Positions 55,484 through 64,000 of a DNA stretch of 64,000 bases are shown here, piece after piece. The stretch is taken from positions 3,410,001 through 3,474,000 of the forward strand of contig JBLDXI010000032.1 in the NCBI GenBank assembly GCA_047495785.1, written 5' to 3'. The translations under genes and the position numbers were made by a program. Below the pieces are notes generated by a model that searched no databases, was not told where the DNA came from, and worked only from the letters and a program-made list of their open reading frames with translations. The stretch is from Lepidodermella squamata (lineage: Eukaryota > Gastrotricha). Every line of letters starts with the position of its first letter. Positions within the stretch are counted from its first letter, which is position 1.

Positions 55484-58400
55484 ATGTTAACTAGAAGAAG
55501 AGCTCAACTGTCTTCTGGGCTATCTTCTGGCTTTGCTGCCGAACTCGATCGCAAAGCGAGCAACAATCTTCGCGATTCACAACCTCCAAAGTCGAAATCG
55601 ACTCTGCGAGCAAGGCGCTCTTCTCAGGGCGAAACTGCGGCTCGCGATTCCCGCTCTGCTGCGCAGAAACGGCCAACCACCAGCTGTGTTCCAGAGGAAG
55701 CACCATGTCCCTGTGGTACTTGCAAAAAGGACACCTGGAAACCAGTAAGCATTGAAGAGCAATTTACCATCGAATGCTCCCATTGCAAGCGCTGGTTTCA
55801 CGCTGAGTGCGCTGGTATCGCCCCACACCATTGGGAAGTCTATGGCGACGATGGACATCTGTGGTTCTGCAATCGAAAAAGTTGTCAAGGCCAGAAGCAG
55901 AAATCTAATATTTTTATAGAAACACCTGTGCCAGTCGACGAACAGCCGCCGTCACCAGAACTGACGTACGCTGATTTGTTGATACCCGAAACGCCGTGTG
56001 ATGAGCCTCCGCCGTCACCAGACATGACGTCCGTTGCATCATCTCTGTCACCGACACCACTACCAAACGCTTTCAGCCACTCAATCGACGATCTCATCGC
56101 CCTGGGCAGATCAAGTCTCCTGGTCCTTCACTTTAACATGAACGGCCTCGAAACAACGGAGAAGTTTGCTCAGCTGCTGACATTTCTCGTGACGGTAAAG
56201 CCAGACATCGTCTTTCTGTCCGAAACAAAGCTACGTGACGGAGCAATACCTAAGTACATCACCTCCTCGCTTTATAATGAAGGTTACCGATCCGAATGGT
56301 CGTGCCGTGAAGTGAGGGGTGAAAATGGCGGCGGTGTTGCTATTCTTATGAAAAAGTCTTTTCACAAAGTAAGGCGATTATCCATCACGAATCTGCCACT
56401 GCTTGAAAAGCTAGTCGTATCTGTCGAGTCGAAGCATGGAAAGTTAATCCTTGGCGCTGTCTACAACCCGCGCACGACCGACTGTTCTATTGGCGATCTG
56501 GAACTTTTCACCGACAAGCTCACCGAAAAGGCCAATGGAGATCGAATCATTATTGGGGGCGACTTCAACTACGACCTGCGCCAAAGCCCAGTAAAGCTTG
56601 CTCTCGAAGCTGTGTTTGAGGGTGCGAAGCTCAAGCTTGGTCTGCCTGACTGTCCCGTCACTCGCTATGGGAAAACCAAGCTCAGCTGCCTCGATCACAT
56701 CTGGCTGTCTGATTCGATCGAAACGTCTACGTCCGGAACGTATGAGCCTTTTAGTGACCACCTTGGTGTATTTTGTTCTTTCCCTCTAGAACTGAAGAAA
56801 CAGCCTGAAAAGAAAACAACGGTCTTCCGCACTACCAGGAAGCTAAACGAGATCAACACGGAAGCGTTCTTAAAGGACGCCTCGACAATCAGTTGGCCGA
56901 TTCAAAAGGCAGATGAAGATGTTGACAGCTACGCAGACCGCATCACCGACTCCTTCATTCAGTTGCTCGATCGTCACGCCCCTGAGGTACAGGTCAAAAC
57001 AACAGAAAAGCGTGAAGGTGGTCTGCCAAAGCCATCAAGAGCCCTCATAAATCTGTCAATCCAGCGAAACAGGCTCCTGCGTCAGAAAAGTGTTGGTCCG
57101 TTCTCGGAAGAAGACGAAGCCAAACTGAAGGCCTTGAATAAAGATCATCGCCGGGAATCTAGGCAATTCATCTATGGTCATTACCAAAAGCGGATGGCCA
57201 AGGCTCGTGGGAACAGCCGCAAAATATGGGAGGTTCTGCGAGAGTTCCTAACCGACAAGTCACCACCAGGCGAAAACACCATTCCGATAGCCGCAAATGT
57301 TCTCAACGATGCATTCGCCGCTGTTGGACAGAAAATCGCTGCCGAAACAAAGTCACCTGATTTCAGCCGACCACCACCACGGCCAGAGTGGCGTTTCTCC
57401 TTCAATTGCATAACAAAGAAGAAAATCGAAGAACAGGTTGATCGAATGAACAACAAGTCAACTACCGGTCCCGATGGTATACCAAACAACGTCCTGAAGC
57501 TAGTGATCCCTGAAATGAGCGAATGTCTAGCGACTCTGTTTAACCTAACCATCAAGACTGGAAAACTACCTACCACCTGGCTTGAGTCGACGGTCACTCC
57601 GATCTACAAATCTGGTGATCACACGATTCCTTCAAACTACCGACCGATTTCCATCTCATCGTGTCTGCTGAAGTTGCTGGAGCGCTGTCTCAGCGGTCAA
57701 TTGAAAACTTACCTCAAACGAATAGGTTTTCTCAAAGCGAATCAGTTCGGGTTTCGAGCTGGCCACAGCTGCGAGTCATGCTTACTTAAAATTCTCGACG
57801 ATTGCCGAAAGGCACTGGACAACAGTGAATGCGTCGGAATGGTATGCATCGACCTAAGCAAAGCGTTCGACTCCCTGCCTATTAAAGGCCTAATATCTGC
57901 TCTTCGCTCTGCCGGCCTCGACGACGCTGCAATAGCTTGGTTTCGCGCCTACCTAGAAGGCCGTTCTCAGCGCGTGAAAACGCCTACCGAGATCTCAGAC
58001 ATCGCGCCTATCACGTACGGCGTCCCACAAGGCTCGATCCTCGGCCCACTGCTTTTCATCATTTTCATTAACGAATTGCCAGTTCAATGCAAAAACAGCA
58101 TCGCATCGCTGTTCGCCGACGACACAACGATCGTGGCCCGTGGGAAGACGCCTGAAGAAGTCAAGGCGAAGCTAGAGGCGGACCTTCGCAGTATCGGCGA
58201 TTGGTTACACGCCAACTGTCTTAAAGTGAATCGGGACAAATCTAATTATATGTTTTTGTCTAACCAACAGGCTTCTGCTCCAGAAATTCGATTCGGTGAA
58301 GTCGATCTGCCGCCACTTGACCACGTAAAGATCCTGGGAGTCTATCTGGACTCAAAGCTCACCATGGAAAAGCACGTCGATCATCTGATCAAAGCCGCAA

Positions 58401-59065
58401 GAAGTGGTACCTACGCACTACGTAAAGCGGCTCGGCACACCGACCTGAAGACTCGAACAATGATGTACGACGGCATCATCGGGTCGAAGTTCAACTACTG
58501 CGACGCCGTCATCGATCAGGGCTGCAAGACCCAGCTGGATCGACTTCAACACGCGCAAAACAAAGCCGTTCGTGCCGTTCTCGACGTCAGTCCTGACGTG
58601 CCCGCCGATGAAGTTCTCGTGCGATTGCGATGGGTGAATCTGCAAGGCAAACGACTGGTCCACCTGGCTACAACCATGTGGAAGTGCAGCAGGGATCCTG
58701 AGACCCCCGAGGCACTCTCGTCGCTAGTCAAGCCGATGAACCAACAGCATGACCACAACACTCGAGGCGCCGCCACCGGGAAGTACGTCAAACCATCGTG
58801 CAAGCTCGCCACAGGCCAGCGCTCGTTCCCAACCAAGGCTATCCAGTGGTGGAACCAGCTGCCAGCGAAGATCAGGCTGTCCGCTTCCACAAAGGCGTGC
58901 CGGCAAGCCACGCTCGAATTCCTACGCGAACAGGCCAAACACGACGCCATCATCAAGGTGAAGAGCGAGCGAAAGAAGAAGGAACTCAACGCCTCTCTGC
59001 AGCCGCAGGTCGCGTTCAATCCGTACTCCAAAGCCGCCTTCGTCTACAACTACGTGCCAAACTAA
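55484..59065 (+). mobile_element. Intact non-LTR retrotransposon ORF (PHD finger, endonuclease, reverse transcriptase), 1193 aa
   Basis: One uninterrupted frame. A PHD-type zinc finger lies at about 74-135 (CPCGTCKKD, CSHCKRWFHAECAG, WFCNRKSC). An APE-like endonuclease follows at about 205-430: LHFNMNGLE, FLSETKLRDG, GGGVAILMKK, IIGGDFNYDL, SCLDHIWLSD and the terminal SDH. The reverse transcriptase spans about 640-920: TTGPDGIPNNVLK, SNYRPISISSCLLKLLERC, NQFGFRAGHSCESC, CIDLSKAFDSLP, YGVPQGSILGPLLFIIFINE and catalytic LFADDTTIV. The architecture fits the CR1/Jockey-like group. No stops or shifts, with all catalytic residues present, suggest a recent, possibly active copy. The ATG is the first in frame after an AT-rich leader; a separate ORF1 is not seen. 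A sister fragment lies at 42660-43016. Confidence 0.93.
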
Positions 59066-59505
59066 ATGAGTTTTCCAAATTTCTATTTATATTTTTCAAA
59101 AGCCTATACTCAACCAAATGTAATATACTTTATTTTCTTTTATAGCTCCGTCATTAAATTATCTATATTTTAGCTCCGTGGAATTACCTCTTGTAAATTA
59201 TCTCTACTCTTGTAAATAATTCTCCAACTAGTCTTTTGGTAGCTTTCTTGCTACGACGGCGTTGTAGGCTTCGCTGAGTGAGTGGAAAAGCCACCTGGGC
59301 ACTAATGCCTGGGCCCTGGAGAAACAGTCAGCAATAACTGGAGTACCAGGGGTAGGGATTTCAATCAAGTAGTTAGTAAACCAGTTCAAACTTTCCTAGA
59401 GCGTAAGCTCGCGATTTTCTCACAAGCTCCGCCTTATGGCGAAAGCTTGAGTCCGTCAGGGCGAGGAGAAATCGTAATTCCTGATCCTGATCCTGATCCT
59501 GACAG
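59066..59505 (+). mobile_element. LINE 3' UTR ending in (CTGATC)n
   Basis: Non-coding sequence after the ORF, containing the GC-rich block GTGGAAAAGCCACCTGGGCA and ending near a short CTGATC tandem (about 59479-59502). Simple-repeat tails are normal 3' ends for CR1-like LINEs. The precise end is uncertain because no target duplication was located. Confidence 0.55.
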
Positions 59506-60696
59506 CTGGCTTCGCGGATCGGCGCCTCAACCTCGAAGGCGGTAAATCCCTCTTGGACATCCTCTTGGACCTCTTGGATGGTACGGTGGAATCCCCATCA
59601 TTAGAGCATTAGAGATTTTTTCAGGAATTCGATCTAAACCTTCACCAAGTGGGCACTTCTACGCTGCTTGTATTGATAGTTATTTTGTATGTATGTATGT
59701 TTGATGTTTCGTATATGCTCCCGAGTACTCGATTGAGCGGCTTTGACTCGTCATCGGTTTCACTGGACATGCTCTCATGTGAGCATTTTTTCTATGAAAT
59801 CTTGCATTCTTATAAGTATGATTTATTTTCTCAAACCAATTATGATATTTCCACTCAATGAATCAATCTCAATGAATTCTTTTCTTTTCCTTTTCAGCTT
59901 CCTTCTCGTTTAACACCGATTTTTTCCGCGAGATTTCAGGAAATGATACATGGGCGCAGTTCAAAATCGAGAGATAAACAAAATGATTGAGTCGACGCTG
60001 AGCATGGTGACTAAGCTCTGCTGCTTGTTATGCCAATGTTGTTTGAGAAACATTGCACTTGAACTAGAAAGAAGAGTAGCTGCGTTTGGTTGCGGCTTTA
60101 TTCTTTGGCAAATGATAACTATCGCGAAATGTTTCTAGCATCTATAAGGAAAGGCGAAATGAAATATGTTTGGCCTCAGCATAAACTGGGAAACCTTTTA
60201 TTCGCACTGAGAAATCATTGAAGTTTGAGAAGTTAGGTGTATCTGTCGAAAAAACGAACGCTCTAGGCCGTAGTTTTTAACATCAGCACTTGGCCGACAA
60301 TCGACAATGTTTTTAAATAATAAAAAGCATGTGTGATTCATGGGATTGATGTATGGATAGTAGCCCGCGTCGATCATTCGGTATTCGATACGAAGATAGC
60401 ACAGCGATGATGTGAAAATTATTAGCCTGTAGAAAATTAAGCGTTAACTACTCTCTCTTTGGTCTATTCGGATTTTAATCATCTCCCATCTCCTCCAGTC
60501 TTGTTCTAAGCAGGCGATAGTTAAGTAGCATTTATCATCAATTAACGATTGTTTTAATTGTTGTTATTCGTCATTTCTGAATTACAAATAATCTTTACTA
60601 CAAGTTTATGCTCGTCGCATCATTGTTTATCCATTCATTTCTACAAGCTTCGTGTAGTCCACTACGATAATATGCTTTTGTATCACCCATATTTAG
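59506..60696. other. Gap: no gene identified
   Basis: It contains CTTGGACATCCTCTTGGACCTCTTGGA, an imperfect tandem at about 59552-59578, and short frames without domains (59649-59861, 59950-60138). The last part is the 5' flank of the MEGF8-like gene, with ATATTTAG directly before its ATG. Confidence 0.5.
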
Positions 60697-63600
60697 ATGA
60701 AGAAACATAAACATCATACGCCAGTTAGACTAACTCTCAGAGCTGTTGTTTCGACGCTATGGTTGTTCCTGCTTATAGCTGCTGCAAAGGCTGGAATTCC
60801 ATACAATCTTTCCATTGTTTCTTCCACTTCACCTCTTGATATTACGTTCAACGAAACAAGACTTGATTCTTCGTCACATGCGTATCATTTCATCTTCAGA
60901 AGTATGTCGCTTGACCGGAAATCCTAGTTTGCTATTTGTGTGTTTTCCTAGCAAACGATGGTAGCTCGCTGGTGCTCAATATAAGCGCGTTTTCTGCTGA
61001 CGACGACGGAGGTGCAAAAATGTTGGTGGCCGTAGAAAACATTGACGACGATTCAAGCGATCGATTGACGCCATCTATCGATACATGGCGGCGATGGAAA
61101 ATTTACGCGTGGAACGGCCCGTGTTCCAATGGGTCGTTGCTAACATCGAACAACACACAGGTTTATCATTAATAATTTATCCTAATAACATTGTTAATTT
61201 TTCGTTTTTTTTCTGCCGTAAATATATAGATTCATGTGATCATTTACCAGCTTGTGCCACACAGTCAGCTTACGTTCAAAGCTGCTGTTTGCGCTTCGGC
61301 GCCGTGTATTACCAGCAAGCAAGTGATGAAAAAGTGAGTGTACATAATTTAGTATTCAGTGTTTACATGATGTGTCTTGCACAAATTGATTCGATAATTA
61401 CTATGCACTTGCACTGCTTTTAAACTAGTGACCCACCTGGCACTTGCTTACCTTCATCGGAGCCGTACACTTATAGCACACTTTCACGAGCATTCCACTC
61501 ACTGTTGTCATTTGGTGACTGTTACTACGCTTTCGGTGGAGTGTCATCTACGTCACCTGTTGATGATTTGCCTCCTTTCATTGCTGTTCAGGGTGAATGC
61601 AGTAAAAACCTGCTGAAAGATAACCAACAAATTCCGACAAATCGCCGCTATTTGTCAGCTGCTGTCGCCGCAGGGATATCAGCGTCTAATGGACGAGTTT
61701 TTGTCATGGGAGGTCTAAAGGCTGATGGCAGCCCTGTAGACACACCCGATGGCTACATGGCTCTGAATTTCTCTGGTCAAGCAACTTCTGCTTCGTGGAA
61801 TTCGCTGCCAACGTTGAAGCTATTCGGACACGCTGCATGTGCTTTTTCAACTTCAAGGATTTTCGTCTATGGCGGAAGCACTTTCGACGGAACTTTTTCA
61901 CCATATCTCCTTCAATGGCGGCAAAAATTAGGAACTTGGAAGAAATTGACCAGTTGGGCCGGGATCTACCCTCCATCTCTAGTTGGTCACGTTCTGACAT
62001 GTTCGCCTGATTCTAATAAGCTGTTTCTTCACGGTGGCTTTTCGTTGAAGCCGTCGCTTCGAATAGTGCCAAATCCTTATGTTTACATGTTCGATCTCAC
62101 GAAGAGGAAATGGTCCATTTTGTTGGCTACAGAGCCTCGGTATTTTCACTCGACGGCTCTTGTGCCGGCAAGATATAAAAACAGCGAGGAGGTGGCAAGT
62201 TATACTGGGGCGATGGCGTTGATAGGCGGTCGTATGAGTTCAGTTGACGTTTTGATGATTGACACTCGTTGCGGGGCTATTATTCCAGCCGATGGTGGCT
62301 CGAACTCTACATTAGGCATGGGCCTAGCCACCGCTGTTGCTCCGCTGCGGTCTGAGCCGTTTTTTCGAATTCTCAGCAGTGGAGGAATCTATAACGCAAC
62401 TTTCGTTTCTCCAGCGGAGCCTCGAGACTTAAAAGTAAAACTGCCCTCTGTTCCTCGACAATGTCAGAGCAACTCAGGCCAGTCTAGATCGCAAGATAGC
62501 TACTGGCGGTGCGGACTAGCTCTAAACCCGGCTGTTATGTTCCAAAGCAATTCCTCTCGATATTATTTCGATGTCTACGTGCCAACCGGTGATGAACTGG
62601 CGACGTTTGTAAACGTCGATAATCTAGCGAACATTCTACTACCATTGACCTCAAAATCTGTCGAATGGGTCGTCCAGTGTCGAGGCTGGATGCGACTTCA
62701 ATCCGTTGACGGCATGACCATCGGCGCTAGCAGCTCAACAGCAGCCACTTCAAGCACAACGACCGGCAAAACTGATTTAAACTTCGGATTTGCTGCGTAC
62801 CTTTTCATCGATGGAAATTTAATCAGCGGCTACCAGCCACTTGAAGGGGTGCCGCCGCCTTCGCTACCCCTGCTCGACCCGCTTGATCCATCTCGCCGGG
62901 TAAGAGCCGAGTCGGGAATTTTCGATGTCATGATTTTTCTCAATGGCTATGGACCTATCGTTCCAAGTGGGTCTAACATTCAATTGCGATCAAAGGTCAG
63001 TCCAATAATATAATTTAAGGTGGATTTTATTGTGATTTTGATTTAGGGCGGTGCGACGCTTTTGACCCCGAGAGATCCTCCGCCGACTGTTGCTGAATTA
63101 GCTTGCCTATCACCGACATCCCAATACAGTTGCGTAACTTGCCTCCTGAATTCAGCTTGTCTCTGGATACCCGGCTCACCCGGGCAATGCGTAGTTCGCC
63201 GCTCATCCGACCCGTCTAACCCAGACGCGGGCGATGACGAAAATGCTGTTGAGGTGATCCGCGAGCCTGGCGCTTGTCCTTCCTGCTTTCAGCACTCAGT
63301 CTCATGCCGCGACTGCACCTTCTCGTCCGAGTCTTGCACATGGCTGCCCGGCCTCGATATTTGCGCCTCGCCGCTAGTTACATTCGACCTACCCGAGGCA
63401 ACTCGCACTTGCCCAATGCCGTGTTTGAGCCGCAAAACCTGCGAGCAATGCACAAGCTCCCTCGAAGATGACCTGCAGTGTTTGTGGAGCGCTGAGCGAT
63501 CACTCTGCGTCGATCTGTGGATGGCTGAGGCTGGTCTTCCGCTGGCGATGGGTTGTACACGTGGCTGTCCATCATCCGCGGCTGCGATTTCAACAACGCC

Positions 63601-64000
63601 GTCGCTTCCGGCCACGACTACACTCTGCTCGGATGATAACAGGTGAGAAGAAGAAGAACGCGCTTTTACAGAGAGCAGGATTTCACGTAATTAGCCTACA
63701 TGCGATTAATCACATATGACACAGACTGAAAAATCGATTTTAGCGGGGTGTGTTTTTTCGCCAATCTCAAGTATCATGTTACGTTCAGGTGTTTTTTCAT
63801 GATGCCTCCGAGCAGAATATTTTCTTATAGCATTAGAGGAATGACGCGAGGATGAAGTTGCCAAATTTTCGATTAATTTTCCTTTTTTCATGTCTCTTTC
63901 ATCGCAGCTGGTGTGGAAAGCCGAGCGACTTTTGCGTGAGAATGATGACGGCGGGTATGTTAGGCACCACTACAACAACTACGGCGCCAACGAACCCGGT
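60697..64000 (+). CDS. MEGF8/attractin-like kelch and PSI domain membrane protein, 5' part
   Basis: Exons 60697-60901, 60952-61160, 61230-61333, 61429-62995, 63047-63642 and 63908 onward, running off the window. Signal peptide: VVSTLWLFLLIAAAKA. Residues about 30-185 are a CUB-like or sandwich region with few clear motifs. Kelch repeats follow in exon 4, seen by the double glycines of CYYAFGG, GRVFVMGG, SRIFVYGG, NKLFLHGG and GAMALIGG. Exons 5-6 hold PSI-type Cys-rich repeats (CVTCLLNSACLWIPG, CRDCTFSSESCTWLPG, CEQCTSSLEDDLQCLW, SWCGKPSDFC) joined by a Thr-rich stretch. MEGF8 is a membrane protein that restrains Hedgehog signalling through the MMM ubiquitin ligase complex. Attractin shares kelch plus PSI, so the choice needs the missing C-terminal half. 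Confidence 0.75.

Noticed and set aside
1-64000. CRISPR arrays, bacterial operons or phage features
   Set aside because: Genes are intron-containing animal genes and no regularly spaced repeat array is present.

Overview
The window is genomic DNA of a compact-genome invertebrate animal. Genes carry many short GT-AG introns (often 37-60 bp, pyrimidine-rich tract then CAG/TAG), and several neighbouring genes lie head to tail less than about 120 bp apart. The proteins are animal-specific: TRPM channel, adhesion GPCR, LIN7, Mediator MED28, RADX, MEGF8-like. Short introns and operon-like spacing recall nematodes, but tardigrades, rotifers and similar groups cannot be excluded. I do not name a species.

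Left third (1-16.1 kb): the C-terminal end of one TRPM-like channel gene (1-989), then about 15 kb that is mostly transposon debris. It holds a piggyBac-like element (1269-3319) with a Harbinger-like MITE inside it, a decayed minus-strand LINE (about 3.8-7.0 kb) split by a hAT-like element (4783-6237) that itself contains a foldback repeat, a dead integrase-domain gene (8999-11786) split by a P-like element (9887-11560), and a tRNA-derived SINE-like sequence with a perfect 35-bp hairpin. One small two-exon secreted-peptide gene sits at 8126-8395.

Middle (16.1-40.6 kb): a second, apparently complete TRPM gene (16124-21266) that encodes two tandem N-terminal SLOG/MHR domains; a 14-exon adhesion GPCR (22511-28045; pentraxin-like, hormone-receptor, GAIN/GPS and 7TM domains); an unrecognised minus-strand gene (28231-29050); a tight same-strand cluster STX17-MED28-CDP-diacylglycerol synthase (30595-34000); the ER chaperone BiP on the minus strand (35107-37244) with UPR-type promoter sites; and an intronless Cys-loop receptor (39252-40544).

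Right third (40.6-64 kb): a 5'-truncated LINE ORF (40693-42327) and a fragment of another; the pair CIAO2B-LIN7 (82 bp apart); ceramide glucosyltransferase (46036-47926); the pair N6AMT1/HEMK2-RADX (45 bp apart); pirin on the minus strand (53627-54912); an intact 1193-codon LINE ORF with PHD finger, endonuclease and reverse transcriptase (55484-59065); and the 5' part of a MEGF8/attractin-like kelch-PSI receptor (60697-end).

Most genes are unrelated housekeeping or signalling functions sharing a dense neighbourhood. The strongest oddities are the double-SLOG TRPM with a nearby paralogue showing a conversion-like identity tract, the nested transposons with exact target-site duplications, a BiP ending in EGEL, and a glucosylceramide synthase lacking the usual second aspartate motif. 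Exon limits were worked out by eye from reading frame and splice consensus; no database search was possible.
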